The notes: generated from the sequence alone by a model not told the origin. A stretch of 64,000 nucleotides of DNA from Zeus faber (GCA_960531495.1 OY482861.1:7505839-7569838); one strand, 5' to 3'; counted from the stretch's first letter, positions 1 through 12,486 are shown. Numbers and translations are program-made.

Positions 1-309
1 TTACTTACTGGAAATTGGCATCAGAATACATCATGTTGTGGACAGTTGGAGCCCTTGGTGTTTCTAAAAACAAACATTTTTAACTCAATTTATATCAACA
101 TAAAATTAAAATAAACATTTTAGCTGCAAACATAATACTGCTTTTGCAAAAATACAACCAAAAGGACCACTTTAGATTTTTTTTAAATTTTGTATTACCA
201 CCTAAACTAACATTATTGTGAGACAAGATCTCAGAGGGACTGATGAGCGTCCGTGTGTTATGCTTTTTTTGTTTCAGTCAATAAGGTAACTGAGAGGCAC
301 GGGGACACG

Positions 310-577
310 CAGCATTGTCACCCCTAGCAGTTTTTCCTCAAATGGGGGTACTTTTACCCATGGGGTACTTTGGGGTACTACGGGGGTACTCCAAAATTAA
401 AAAAGAAATGTGTTAAAAAATATTGGTTATACATAATGTTTCAAAAACACATACGAAGCACATACAGTACATAATTTATGTTAATTTTTCCTCCCAATGC
501 CAGTGAAGGGGGAATCTCAGCTGAAAGAAGATCTCCGAGGGGGGACACTACTAAAAAAAGTTTGAGAACCACTTGCC
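310..577. mobile_element. Possible hAT-type DNA transposon end fragment
   Basis: The stretch has the repeated GGGGTACT-type phrases seen in fish non-autonomous hAT elements. It closes with AAAGTTTGAGAACCACTTG, close to the inverted terminus CAGTGGTTCTCAAACTT known from hAT-Charlie-like elements. No matching left terminus or target duplication was found, so the family call is tentative. No coding potential is visible. Confidence 0.3.
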
Positions 578-599
578 TCGAGGAAGGACCGGCCCTGCA

Positions 600-633
600 C
601 CAACACATACACCCACACACACACCCACACACA

Positions 634-718
<85 letters not shown>
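600..718. repeat. (CA)n microsatellite, interrupted by CCCACA at its left end
   Basis: About 115 bp of nearly pure CA, preceded by three CCCACACACA variants. Reading frames here (His-Thr or Cys-Val runs) are products of the repeat and not genes. Confidence 0.97.
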
Positions 719-720
<2 letters not shown>

Positions 721-840
721 CTGAAAGCACACAATTCACAATGAGTGAGCAGGTGTGTTGAGGATAGCCCCGCATCTCCGGTGGGATCCTCGTGCACGCT
801 CTTTTCTGCTCGCCTCTATACAGTATTAGTGCTGAAAACA

Positions 841-1720
841 AGTACAATATTGTTATTATTTTAATTGTGCTGAAAACCGGGACAATTTGGTAGTGAATGT
901 AGAAAACGAGGACATTTAAGTGTTCACAGATATCTGTCCGGACTTGGGAAAGTCCCGTACAGATATACGATAGATATAAGACTAGTCCCCAAAACGTGTT
1001 TTTTACTTTGTCCTTTTTAAGGAGTTGGTTGAGATGGAGGAGGAAAATATTATCATTACATAATAATTACAGTGAAGCAGGAGCATTTTTCTGTGAAATT
1101 GACTTCTGCTTCTATGTATGCAAAAAAAAAATGAAAACACCAAACCAACAAAAAAAACCCCCAAAAAATCATGTCAAGATGATGTACGCACAGGATTGTG
1201 GGATACATACAGCTGCGAAGGAAATGATGCTGGATGAAGGCTGCATTTCTTTCAATTCTCTTAGTAACAGTTACACATAGTGAATAGTTATATATACATT
1301 TTCCAAGACCTGTTCAATAGTCTTACCATGTCTGGAGGTTGACTGTCCTGCTCATGCACCCGAGGATAGAAACGCAGAAGTGAAATCTCTCTGACTCCTT
1401 CCATGATGTGATCGGTGACCAGAAGATTTTGGGTGCTCTCTTATAGAGCTGGACTGCCCTGTACTGTAACACCACCATGGCACCTGTGGGACAGGGAGAC
1501 AGGAAAATGCTTGGATTGATTATGTACTGAACAAAGAATAAAGTTCAGTGTAGTTCTGTCTATTGATTGCTGTTATTGTGTTGGCATCGGTAGGGGCATT
1601 TCCTTTCAGATGCAATGGCGTCTGCATGGGTAAGCAAACACAAGGCAACAATGCTTATAGGGAAATAAGTGGATGTATTGTAATATACTGTCTTCCTGTT
1701 TCCAGGATGTTTGTTTGTTT
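841..1720. other. No gene recognised
   Basis: AT-rich sequence with A-runs near 1,120-1,160. No open frame with coding character and no repeat family was recognised. Confidence 0.5.
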
Positions 1721-1724
1721 GCTA

Positions 1725-2430
1725 GATGATGTGCTTTAGGAAAGCCCTTGCTGTAGCATCAGACATAAAGGCTTTTATATGCACCCGTATGACTCCTCCA
1801 TTGTGCTGTATTACATTTTCCTTGATCCTCCTAATATCTTCCACCAAGTCTTGGACGTCGTTTTACAGTGGTTCTAGTTTTGCCATGCCACTGAAAAGAC
1901 CAACCATGAAAGGCTCAAATCCGCCCATCTTTTCTAGCACGGGCCAGATCTGAGCACCAAAATATTTGAATAATGGTACACCTTCAACGTCATTACAGAC
2001 AGCAATACGTTCTGTGGAAACAGGACACTAAAGAGGTGTGCTGCATATGGTAGTTTTTAAGCCGTAATAAATGTATTGGCCGTTACATCTTACCTGGCGT
2101 TCAAGAGAGAAGTGTCCATGAGTATTTGGGTAGTTCAACATGTCCATGTTTCCGAATGATTTGGAGCAGGTCATTAATTTGTGCGTCTGATTATTGCTTA
2201 CTGCCCAATCTGCCAAGTCACTGCGTAGGTCTTATTTATTTTCATCCAGGTGTTCATTGGCTATTTCAGTTGCCTCTTCCTGTTCTTCTTCTCCTGAGTC
2301 AAGACATACAACCCTATCTTTCTTGATTTCTGCCATCAGCCCCTGCATTGATCTCTTCATCACCCAGACTTGACATGCATTAGTCATCTGAATCTTGATC
2401 CATGAACTCTTCTTCATTTTCATCCTAATT
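1725..2430 (-). pseudogene. Relic of a transposase-like gene of fish repeats
   Basis: Read on the minus strand, about 1,730-2,020 gives NDVEGVPLFKYFGAQIWPVL, then FEPFMVGLFSGMAKLEPL and VIRVHIKAFMSDATARAFLK. These match my recollection of a multicopy transposase-like family in fish and cnidarians with 'DGIPLFKS..QLWPIL' and 'AFVCDAPARAFLK' phrases. Upstream, 2,028-2,423 gives an acidic stretch (CLDSGEEEQEE) and 'DWAVSNNQTHKLM', which resemble the N-terminal part of such proteins. The frame is interrupted by stops between the blocks, and the Cys-rich segment normally following ARAFLK is missing, so it is a truncated, decayed copy. The host function of the family is unknown; the superfamily was not determined. 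Confidence 0.55.
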
Positions 2431-3050
2431 TGTTCACAATGGAATTTACCTTCATTCAGTATTTAAGACAATTTGAGGCCATTTGACAATGTTACAGAGG
2501 TTTTTACAGGGATATTTAATATCTGTTAAGACAAAAAATTAAATGAAATCAAGTACTGATTTTTGGACAAAGTATCTTTCTTATTCAAAAATATATTGCA
2601 AGTAGGAATATAGGAAAACACAATGGTAAACCAGGTAAAGAGTGTAGTTAACCAGATGATTATGAGCAGTTATTATACAGTTATATAGGGCCCATTACCC
2701 ATTAACTGTTCTGCTTTTACGCCGCTCACTCAGCTGCCGACACACACTGCACCTGCCCCGAGTTACGCACACAGTCAGACAGACAGTCTCATTTGTTCCA
2801 TATCAATATAGTCAAATGTCCATTAAATGGAACTAGAATTCATATAAGTTCAACATAAGCTTTGTGACAATAAGCCACCCCACTGTGCATCGGAACTGAA
2901 ACATGCAATGTCTATGCAAACCTGCTATATTACAAATGAAATATAATATATATAATAATAACTTATAATATAATAAAACTGATAATTACAACTTTCGGAG
3001 GTCGGTACCTCCTTGGCTTGCTGCTGCTCTAAAGGCTGGATCCTATTCAC
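2431..3050. other. No gene recognised
   Basis: AT-rich intergenic sequence. Nothing recognisable apart from a short AT-only run at about 2,935-2,985. Confidence 0.5.
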
Positions 3051-3051
3051 C

Positions 3052-3158
<107 letters not shown>

Positions 3159-3702
3159 GTATTGAGTGCCGCAATCATTATATTCATACACAACACTGTA
3201 TGGGCGTGATTCCTTAAGTTGGAGAGTCTTAAACTTTTAGTGGTGATGCTGCAAACAACACGACGGTTGCTTGTAGGTTCCTGACCTGCACAATATGAGG
3301 AAAATTTGCAATGTGCAATAACATTGTTCAATATTATTATGATGACCATATGACTTTCGATAAATAAACAAATATTAAAGTGTGCTCAAGCAGTCTCAAG
3401 CTTCTCCTACGTCGTTGCAAAGAGAGGGCTGGTGGGAGGTTCAGTTAGTCGTCACCCCTAGATGCCACTAATTCTACAGACTGCACCTTTGAAGAGCAGG
3501 AACGTCACAAGTTATTTGTATGGCATATTTTAAACATATTTATATTCATATACGTTTTTGAACAGCAGTGATCAAGCTGATTAAAGATTAATTGGGTTGC
3601 AGTGTACACAAGACAACACACTTTTTCATCGAGATATAATTCACCATTTGCTGCAATGTGATCATATTTTCATAGCTGTGTTAGGGCTATTTGTGGTCCG
3701 AA

Positions 3703-4081
3703 ACAGACCCCATCTTGGGCTAAGTTTGGACTTAATCAAACAGACTTAACACAGCCCAATTTTCTATGGCAATTTTTAGGCTAAATAAAGCCAATAATAG
3801 GCCGAAAAAAAACACCTTTATTACGTCCGATGCTTGATGGGCTCTGTTGGGAATAGAGGTTGTGAATATTAAGCGTAGGGAAGTGAGGAAGCGTATTGGG
3901 GTTTATGTAGCTGGCAAGGGGTTAACCTTTGACTGTTGTGATTCATTACAATTTATTATGGTAATATCATGATCTAATGGTTTGGATTTGTGGGAACTAT
4001 TGTCAGCAAAATGTTTTTTGGCGGGAATGTTTAAGATCAGTGAGCTCATGGGACTCTATGTGAGTGTCCAAGCGTGCATTA

Positions 4082-4132
<51 letters not shown>

Positions 4133-4665
4133 ACGTGACGTGAGCATCACACAGCCACCACCAACGATAATAGAGCAGAGAACAATAAATTCCGTGCAAT
4201 ATTCAAAGCGGTACAACATTCTCCGTTGTAACATAATTACACAATAACTCTCAGAAACGGGGAAGCCCTGAAGATAAATTAAGGGAAATGTCCGGTGGAG
4301 AGTGGACCCTGTCCGACAAGAGCGCTACAACTCTGGGAGATCGAATCAGAGTCTGCTTCAGCTCGGGAACAGTGCCCCGCCATGTGACTTTGTATGAATT
4401 TAGAGGAATGACTGGCACAGTACAAATTATAGGATAAATGAGCTGAACTTTATTTTTTTTCATCATACGTGCCAGGAGATCATAAGGTACATTGTGTACA
4501 TTGGTTGTTGTACATTGTGTGGTGTGGCCTCACCCAAAACCCTCCATTGAGATGTCATCCATCGCTGGTCCTGGGACATTCCTGATTGACTGTTAACGCT
4601 CTTTCAACTATTTACTGATCTGATACTGAGAGAGCATTCAGCAGCTGCTTCAAGGAAGCCTGCGC
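3703..4665 (+). repeat. Dispersed 0.96-kb repeat, copy A (unclassified, carries (GT)n)
   Basis: The copy matches 8,152-9,110 in inverted orientation from end to end, and 12,487-13,117 over most of its length. Shared blocks include CATCTTGGGCTAAGTTTGG near the start, the microsatellite flank GTGCACGTGACG, and GCAGCTGCTTCAAGGAAGCC near the end. At 4,289 (plus strand) it holds a short frame starting MSGGEWTLSDK that also occurs in the two other large copies. The two ends share no inverted repeat, so the class (SINE, solo terminal repeat, or internal fragment of a larger transposon) is undetermined. Confidence 0.75.
4084..4131. repeat. (GT)n microsatellite inside repeat copy A
   Basis: A pure GT run of 48 bp at the same relative position as the (CA)n runs in the inverted copies. 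Confidence 0.95.
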
Positions 4666-6110
4666 CCGAGGCATATTATTGAAAGGGATTTTTTTTTCTG
4701 AGCTTGTGATACGGACAGACAACTTAGGGATCATCTGCTGTGTCATATCAATCGTATCAGGATGGTATTTTAAAACACTCATAGGCGGACGGGTTTGTTA
4801 TCTCAACATCTCACGGGTGAAAGAATGCCATCTGTAGATGATAATCTTCAGATCTGTTTCTTGCTATATGTGGACTATGCAGTTGCACAGGGCCCCCAAA
4901 GACACCAGCGGGCACCCCAAGCTGCCATTTAAGACTTTGTTTTTTTAGGAATTAAAATGATAGCCAAGCGCCCTCTTAGACTGTACAATGGCCTGATTTA
5001 TTTTATTTATTTGATTGTGACAGTTTTTCCTACCACACGCTATCCAAGTGGCCTGTTCAGGGACCTCCGGCACAGAGACACATAAGACGGGTTTGTAGAC
5101 ACACAGTTTATTGTAGAGAGTGGGCAAGTTGGAATTAGCAAGGAGCAGATAGACATGCTTCATGACAAGGGCTCCTCTCCTGAGTGAGTGTGGGGATGGC
5201 GGTTTTACCTGTTGCTTGTTAGACAAACCAACGAGCAACAGGTATGCAGCTACACTGATCCTAGACCAATTACCTAGATCCAGGTTAGATGTGGCTGCTC
5301 AAACCGCACTATCCCCACACCACAGGGATATTTTTATAAGTTTAGTATTTATCAGTTGCAATGTTTGCCTAGATTTTGATTCCTTAACAAATGAGTTTTT
5401 ATCTTCATTTAAAATAAAAATTTTAAGGAAAATGCAGCATCTGTCTCATTTATGTCTCCTTTATGCCCATTATTTGGGAAATATGATGCAGAATATATGA
5501 ATATACATTAATATAATATATAGAATATATACGAATATATGCAATATATGCAGATTGGGTAATTCCTATACGTTTTCAGGAGTTTCTTGGTGTATGGGAG
5601 CCCCAGTGCCCCAGCCCTGTTTCGTATCATTTTCTTGAGATGTTTGATTTCAATTGAGAGGGAAAAAAAACATGTTACGATCTATCCCCTTTTCCTCTTA
5701 AAGTGCACAAGATTGATGCATTTATTGATATATCCCCCACCATAGTCTCACAAAATAGCTAGAAACGGCCCTGATAGGTGTGGCGGGGCAAGGGGGCGTG
5801 GTCAATCCGCCGCTGCAGACAGCGGGTGCAGGCTCCCAGCCGACGTTCTGGACTCTTCCCCTGTTTGCCAGCAAGCCTATGATTTTTTTGATTGGACACG
5901 AGCCACCTGTTGTCTGAGCATCAAAATGAATACACGCCAACCGGCGGTGTTTTGCCTCGGCCTGCCTCCCATCATTCATTCCCTGGACCTGGGCCAGAAC
6001 AAACCTCCACAATAGTCTTCTAGAGGCAGACTGTGCCGATGATGTAAAAAACGGATAACTTTTTTTTGTCAATAAAACAAACAGTGATTGCAATTTAAAC
6101 TTGTTTTGCT
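4666..6110. other. No gene recognised
   Basis: Mixed sequence. 5,770-5,960 is GC-richer and contains GGGGCGTGGTC, a phrase common in fish retroelement leaders and terminal repeats, but no element could be delimited. Short open frames near 4,945-5,500 show no recognisable domain. Confidence 0.4.
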
Positions 6111-6173
6111 TTTTTTTTTTTACTGGTTTCTGGAAGAGAGAAGGGGAGAGAGAGAGAGAAGGATAAGTGGTGG

Positions 6174-6174
<1 letters not shown>

Positions 6175-6232
<58 letters not shown>

Positions 6233-6307
6233 TGTGTGTGTGTGTGTGTCTGTGTGTGTGTGTGTGTGTCTGTGTGTGTTAAAGAGAGAAGGGTGGGCCG
6301 GAGATCT

Positions 6308-6359
<52 letters not shown>
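6175..6359. repeat. Compound microsatellite (TA)n (TG)n ... (CA)n
   Basis: (TA)n from 6,175 to about 6,228, TG-rich run to about 6,280, a 28-bp spacer, then pure (CA)n from 6,309 to 6,359. Confidence 0.95.
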
Positions 6360-6361
<2 letters not shown>

Positions 6362-6475
6362 TTATGCGTGTTTGGACACTCACATACAGTACCATGAGCT
6401 CACTGATCTTAAACAAAAACATTTTGCTGACAATAGTTCCCACAATTCCAAACCATTTGATCATGATATTACCAT

Positions 6476-6477
<2 letters not shown>
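6309..6477 (-). repeat. Dispersed 0.96-kb repeat, copy B (fragment)
   Basis: The (CA)n run and the following GCGTGTTTGGACACTCACAT to ATGATATTACCAT block are nearly identical to 8,652-8,860 in copy C. The fragment ends in a new (CA)n(TA)n tract at 6,476-6,512. Confidence 0.85.
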
Positions 6478-6515
<38 letters not shown>

Positions 6516-6519
6516 TCTA

Positions 6520-8150
6520 AGTATCTAAAGCTCGGCTTATCTGAAAAAACACGAGCAGAATACATGGCAAACTTTTTGAAAAATGGATTGCCAACAGCCA
6601 CGTACATATCTATTTTGATTGTTTTTTAATTTAATGTATGTATTATTCTCTTAGAGTGTGTTATAAAATGGGGTATACAATGTATTAGCAGAATCGAGGG
6701 TAAGGTTTAGGGTTAGAGCGACAAAGACTGACAGCTCTGCAAAGTTTATTATTTATTTAGACCTACTTGCCTATATTTTTTTTCCTTTTGATTTTATCAA
6801 GATTTTATTAAAGTGAGTTTTATTAAAGTTTTATTAAGTTTTAGTTTAAGTTTTATCAAAGTTAAATGTTAATTAAAGCGGCTGCACTTATTACTTGTTA
6901 CCGTTCACAATTTGAAATTATTTTATTTATTTATTTATTTATTTATTTTTGAAATAGCGTTAACTGACGGGACTTAATTATTTTTGAAGACCAGCACCAA
7001 TTTTTTCCAAACTCCTAGCATACTGTCAAAGTTGGCATTTTTTGCCTTTTCAAAATTCTATGTGATCCCTTTCACCTTAAGATGCCCCTTGTTCAAATTG
7101 GTCTGCTAGCAGTAGCTCTTAAGACCTAGCGAACAAAAATCTGTGATGTGCTCACTCGGAGACAACTCGTTGGTTAATTCCCTGAGCTAGACACCAACAG
7201 GCAGATCATATTCACCAGGTTTGCTGACGTCAGTGATCGAATCAGTGTTGTGTTAAAGTACATGCTCCCCAAATTGTTCAAGGTACTCAAGTAAGATTAA
7301 GCCCCCGAGGCTGTGGTCTGATTTACGATAAAAAACATTTGTTCGGCCTGGAGGTCGTGCAAAAGAAGAGTGGTGTTTAAATTGTACCAATGCTACATCA
7401 TTGTTCCCAAAAGAAAAACTATTCACAACAAATTGATATATATATTGGAAAAAAAGTTCAGGTTCGGTGACAATTTCCATCTGGATTAAATGGGCATGTG
7501 GTGGCAGTTTCCACCACAACAAGTTTAGAAGCAGTTTTGCATTGTCTCTTTGCAGGATTGACGTGTATATTGATAGGATGCAGGGCAATGTCTTGATTAT
7601 CTTCATATTTTACTGTAGTATGTAGTTCCGCTGCAAAAAAGAGGCGTCGTGTGACCCGACACCTCTTCTTTGCTATTTAGAAAGCATTGGATGAATAAGG
7701 CAAACATTCATTGCTGCCACACCTCATACACTCGCTCTATCATTCGCTCTATCGCGTACCCCCGCTTTAAGGCATAATTAAACATGATCTCTGTTGAAAA
7801 ACCGGTTAGAGATCTCTCTTTTGTGGATTGTCTACAACAACCACTTGATTGTTGGCCTCAGTGCATGTTCTGCATAGTGTGAACAATAGTTTGCCACAGG
7901 GTAGGCCTGAATGATGAATTTAATTCAAATAGACACCGCAATGTAATAGAACGTGATTTTCAAATTGCAAAGGCTGTGATTACATTTAAAAAATTGTTTT
8001 ACTTTCATATTACACAATCTAACCCAGTGATCTTTTATAACTAGTTGGGACTCTTTAAAGTGTTATTTAGAAATAAATAAAACAATTCTAAGAGTATTTC
8101 AATGAATTTAGTCTGAGACATTGTCTGCAGTATTAAAAATTGACACATCA
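6520..8150. other. Mostly unassigned sequence
   Basis: AT-rich, with A/T runs around 6,770-6,960. One open frame with coding-like composition (7,253-7,606, minus) is listed separately. Nothing else was recognised. Confidence 0.4.
7253..7606 (-). CDS. Unrecognised 117-aa open frame
   Basis: An uninterrupted minus-strand frame in otherwise AT-rich DNA. The protein is not low-complexity; it includes the segments LLLNLLWWKLPPHAHL and FKHHSSFARPPGRTNVFYR. I recognise no domain, there is no signal peptide, and no clear splice-site context was established. It may be a relic of a mobile-element gene, a host exon, or chance. Confidence that it is a real gene is low. Confidence 0.15.
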   Translation of the reverse strand: MKIIKTLPCILSIYTSILQRDNAKLLLNLLWWKLPPHAHLIQMEIVTEPELFFQYIYQFVVNSFSFGNNDVALVQFKHHSSFARPPGRTNVFYRKSDHSLGGLILLEYLEQFGEHVL

Positions 8151-8151
8151 A

Positions 8152-8650
8152 GCGCAGGCTTCCTTGAAGCAGCTGCTGAATGCTCTCAGGGTACCAGATC
8201 AGTAAATAGTTGAAAGAGCGTTAACAGTCGATTAGGAATTTTCTAGGACCAGTGACAGATGGCACATCAGTGGAGGGTTTTGGGTGAGGCCAGACCGCAC
8301 AATGTACAGTCAAATGCCTTATGAACTCCTGGCACGCATGATGAAAAGCAGTATAGCTCATGTATCCTATAATTTTCACTGTGTCAGTCATTCCTCTAGA
8401 TATATATAAAGTCACATGGCGTGGCACTAGCCCCGAGCTGAAGAAGACTCTGATTCGATCTCCTTGAGTTGCAGTGATCTTGTCGGACAGGGTCCACTCT
8501 CCACCAGACATTTCCCTTAATTTATCTTCAGGGTTTCCCTGTTTCTGAGAGAGTTATTGTGTAATTATGTTGCAATGGAGAATGTTGTACCGCTTTGAAT
8601 ATTGCAGGGAATTTATCGTTGGGGGTGGCTGCGTGATGCTCACGTCACGT

Positions 8651-8745
<95 letters not shown>

Positions 8746-9110
8746 TTATGCGTGTTTGGACACTCACATACAGTACCATGAGCTCACTGATCTTAAACAA
8801 AAACATTTTGCTGACAATAGTTCCCACAATTCCAAACCATTAGATCATGATATTACCATAATCAATTGTAATGATTAACAACAGTCAAAGGTTAACCCCT
8901 TGCCAGCTACATAAACCCCAATACGCTTCCTCACTTCCATAGGCTTAATATTCACAACCTCTGTTCCCAACAGATCCCATCAAGCATTGGACGTAATAAA
9001 GATGGGGTTTTTTCGGCGGATCTTTGCCTTTATTTAGCCCAAAAATAGCCATAGAAAATTGGGCTGTGTTAAGTCTGTTTGATTTAGTCCAAACTTAGCC
9101 CAAGATAGGC
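8152..9110 (-). repeat. Dispersed 0.96-kb repeat, copy C (fullest copy)
   Basis: Inverted relative to copy A and alignable along its whole length, from TTGGGCTAAGTTTGGACTAAATC (reverse strand, near 9,100) to the GCAGCTGCTTCAAGG block near 8,165. It carries the longest version of the shared short frame (8,221-8,511, minus, 96 aa, beginning MSGGEWTLSDK and ending PSVTGPRKFLIDC). Confidence 0.8.
8652..8743. repeat. (CA)n microsatellite inside repeat copy C
   Basis: A pure CA run of about 92 bp, flanked by CTCACGTCACGTG on one side and AATTTATGCGTG on the other, as in the sister copies. Confidence 0.97.
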
Positions 9111-9117
9111 GTCTGTA

Positions 9118-11175
9118 TCCCAATTGCTACTGGTGTATAAAGTCTGTATTATGTCGTGGCGCCTACAAGCAGCGGAAAGGGCCCCGAAGCCCCCCGAACT
9201 CCGCAGCCACGTAAACACCCTACGGCTGCAGGAAAGCCCTGAGGACCCTGCCCTGCAGCCACAGAAGACCCCTGGGCCTCCAGTGAAGCCAGAGGGCCGT
9301 GGAGCAACCCCCACACCCGACCCCGAGAAGCATAACCCAGTCCCAGGGAGCACGAGGAGACCCCGCACCCCAGGGTGGTACAACCTCCCCCAGGTCGAGG
9401 CACAAGACACAGCTGTAGGCACAGAACCTGGGCCATGGGCGCCAGGCATGGACCGCAGGCCCGGATCCCGGCCGCATGGCCACAGACTGACACCCCGCCT
9501 GAACCGCCCGCTCGACTCCCATGCCCACCCACGGCCCGCGGAAGGGCGAGGCCTGCCCCATCGCAGCCGACCAGATGCTCCATCGGGCTTAAGCGGCGAG
9601 TGCCCATCCACGTAGCTGAGTGTGCTCAGCGTGGAGTACCTGGATGTTAGCCCGCCAGATATACGGACCCACTACCACCCCCAGCACTCAGGGCGCCCGC
9701 CGCAGAGAAGCCGTGCAGCAGGTGCAAAAGGCTGACAGCCGCCCCCCATACCCCAACCCACACCCACAACAGCAAGCTGCCCCCCCAGGGGCCCCGGAAG
9801 GCATCCGGTGGCGCTTTCCCCAGCCCCACCAGGTCGCAGAATATCTTAAGCCACCAGGCGCAAGCCGGCAGGACTTCAGCCCAGCCAGCAGGGGGGCCCA
9901 CCCGGCCGCCCCCCAGGCCAACCATGCTCCCACACCGACCCGCCAGCGACCAGCCACCCCGGAAAACCCCAGTGCTCAATGTGTGCTGTTGGCTATTGCA
10001 GTGAAAACTGGTTGGGGTGCGAGTCCTTCAGGCAAGTCGAACCCCAATCACTTACACCCCTTCTGCCCTGCAGACCCTGGTCTGGTGGAGTATTGTTCGG
10101 AGTAGGATTGGTGTGCAAGTGTATGTGTTCTAAGCTAATATGAGTGCGATTACAATTTCAGGACGGACGAAAAGCACACTGGGGCGGGAGCATGACAGGC
10201 AAGATGGCAGTTGCCCGCTCATCCTCACCCACATAGCTTGCACCCCACCCATCCCGCAAGCCCTAGGCCTATTGTGTGGTTTATGTGCTGAGTATGAGTT
10301 TTGGCAATGGGAGAGATAGGCAAATCATGACCAGATCGATGCAGGGGCGCAGCAGGTCGGGGAGCAACCAGCGGATCCCTTTCCCCTGGCCCGACCGTGC
10401 GCTAGCACGCCCACCTACCCTACCTGGTGGCAGCCAGCCTACAGTGATCAGCCACAAGCTCAGAGCGGTCCGCCATGCGCCTCCACCAGCTCCGCAGCTC
10501 TGCACCCCCATCAGGCCCCTGGTCAGACCCCAGACGCCGAGCATGCGGACCACAAAACAGAGGGCGGCAGACGACACCTCCACCCACAGCCCGACGCCCC
10601 AGCGACGATTGCCCTGCCCACCGAGAGCGCCAGAGGACAGATACACCGGCAGCCAGGTGTGATGAAAGGAGACCCCCCCACCGAAGGAGGCCAAATGGTG
10701 AGCCCCGCACCGAGCATACCCAGCCAGGTTCAGGACCCCAGTTGACAGGACCAGACGGAATGCCTAACCAACCATGGCACGGCGGGTCAACCCCCACCCC
10801 CTGGGACGCAGAAGGACACACAAGCCCAGCCAACCTGACCCCAGCGGCGCCCCGACATGTCGACCACTGGGCCAAGACCCGAACCCACGACCCGTAGCCC
10901 CCACCCCCAACCCGAGCCCCAAACCCGCAACCACGCCCCAAACCAACAGACGGACGCCAGCTGCAGGTACTGCCCAGGTGCATGGCCCCCTCCACCCCCG
11001 GAGACTAACACCCCTCTAACACTCCCATGGGGCTATGGCACCCCCCACGACCACAGGCCTACGCACCATAAATGTCCCCAGAGCCGCCCGGGCACCAAAC
11101 CAACCGCAGAGCCGAGGCAGACCAGGAGGACCCCCATATTCCCCGAAACAACACGACATTGCCCTGATTTAGGAA
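9118..11175 (-). repeat. GC-rich L1 3' UTR (about 2 kb)
   Basis: Strong strand asymmetry: C-rich on plus, G-rich on minus. The many overlapping Pro/Gly/Arg-rich open frames are composition artefacts. Relatedness to 47,430-49,100 is seen in order: the GGAAGACTCAAGTA junction, the AATAGCCAACAGCACACATTGAG-like block near 9,985, and the CTAATATGAGTGCGAT block near 10,135. Confidence 0.65.
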
Positions 11176-12300
11176 GACTCAAGTATTAAATGAGTTATGT
11201 CAGTGATAAAAGTAGATAAGAAAAATAGTGGTCGAAAAATATTTCATTAAATGAATCAACATTGTTTTTGGATATTGCCAATAGTTTTTCCATTTAGATG
11301 TAATCTGTTAATACAGTAACTGCAACCATTGGGATGTGGTGAGATTATCTCTGTTTTTCCAATTGAGTTATATTGTTTTCTTGGCCATTGTTAATGCGAT
11401 AAAAATGGGTTGGTGGTGTTTCAGTGGTGGGTCGACTAAGGAGAGGTCACCGAGAAGACATATAGACTGGGAGAATGGAATGCTGTGACCCAGAAGGGTT
11501 GATAGCTTCTTGGTGATGTAGGTCCAGAATGCTAGGATAGGTGGGCAGAGCCAGAAGGCATGAAAGTAGTCATCTCTGGTATTAAGGGAACAGTGAGAGC
11601 AAATATCTTCATCCACAAAACCCATTTTGAGCATTTTGTGTTCTGTGATATGAGCTCTGTGCAGAATCTTATATTGGATGAGTTGCATTTTGGAGGTCAT
11701 AGAAGAGGTGAAAAGTCTCATCCCCATTCCATTGTAAGTAAAGATAAAGTGTCATCTGTTTTCAATAAAAAATTGTATATTCTGGAAACATGATTTTTTA
11801 AATGACCGATATGAGTGAGACGTTCAATCATTGGAGGTAGTTGTCTGATGTTGTTCGTCAATTAGATTTAAACTTTTAGAGACTGCTGTGGTTGGAGGAA
11901 TTGAAGGAAGCCATGGCCACCAATGTCATACCTTTGGATTAAGAATGGGAAGGATATAAGTAAAATGTTTTCAAAAATGCATTCCAGATGAGTAATTCCT
12001 TGTCTATTCCAAGACCTAAAGATTATTTGTCTGATTTTAACCACAAAATCTTGGTTGTGCCAGATTGGTCTGAATTTGTTTGGTGATAGAGTGTGACCAC
12101 TGAGTTTGAGGAATCTCCACCAGGCAGAGTTGTTGAGATGAATGGGTTTTTAAAGCAATTATGTTTCCTTACTGATTCCGTAAGGAATGGTAGATCAGAT
12201 CCATGGCCTAATTGTTGCTCTGGTTGTAACCATTTAATTATAAATTGAAGATCGTTGGCTGGATAGTAGTATCTAAAGTTTGGGGCTGCTAGCTACTTAT
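9118..12300 (-). mobile_element. L1/Tx1-type LINE, 5'-truncated, minus strand (ORF2 tail plus GC-rich 3' UTR)
   Basis: From about 12,300 down to 11,195 the minus strand encodes the C-terminal end of an L1-type ORF2, including the Cys/His box CSHCSLNTRDDYFHAFWLC at about 11,570 (C-x2-C-x9-H-x4-C). This parallels the copy at 46,044-47,425, where the box is nearly the same. It is followed from about 11,175 to 9,118 by a GC- and C-rich segment that pairs with 47,430-49,100 in the other copy, so I read it as the 3' UTR. The 5' end is truncated, as usual for LINEs. The left edge abuts dispersed repeat copy C. Confidence 0.75.
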
Positions 12301-12304
12301 AATC

Positions 12305-12442
<138 letters not shown>

Positions 12443-12486
12443 AGCGAATTGATGAAGAATCGAAAAATGATTCATTGAAGGAATCA

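Noticed and set aside
441-847. Open frames rich in Cys-Val or His-Thr
   Set aside because: They are translations of (CA)n repeats; the same applies to frames near 6,200, 8,650, 12,300, 12,800 and 57,700.
5770-5960. Possible retroelement terminal repeat with GGGGCGTGGTC
   Set aside because: No paired end, partner copy or target duplication could be found in the window.
7628-7662. Hairpin AAGAGGCGTCG...CGACACCTCTT
   Set aside because: Short with a mismatch; not convincing beside the perfect hairpins reported.
9084-11189. Many long Pro/Gly/Arg-rich frames on both strands
   Set aside because: High GC content removes stop codons. All frames are open at once, no domain is present, and the region matches another L1 3' UTR.
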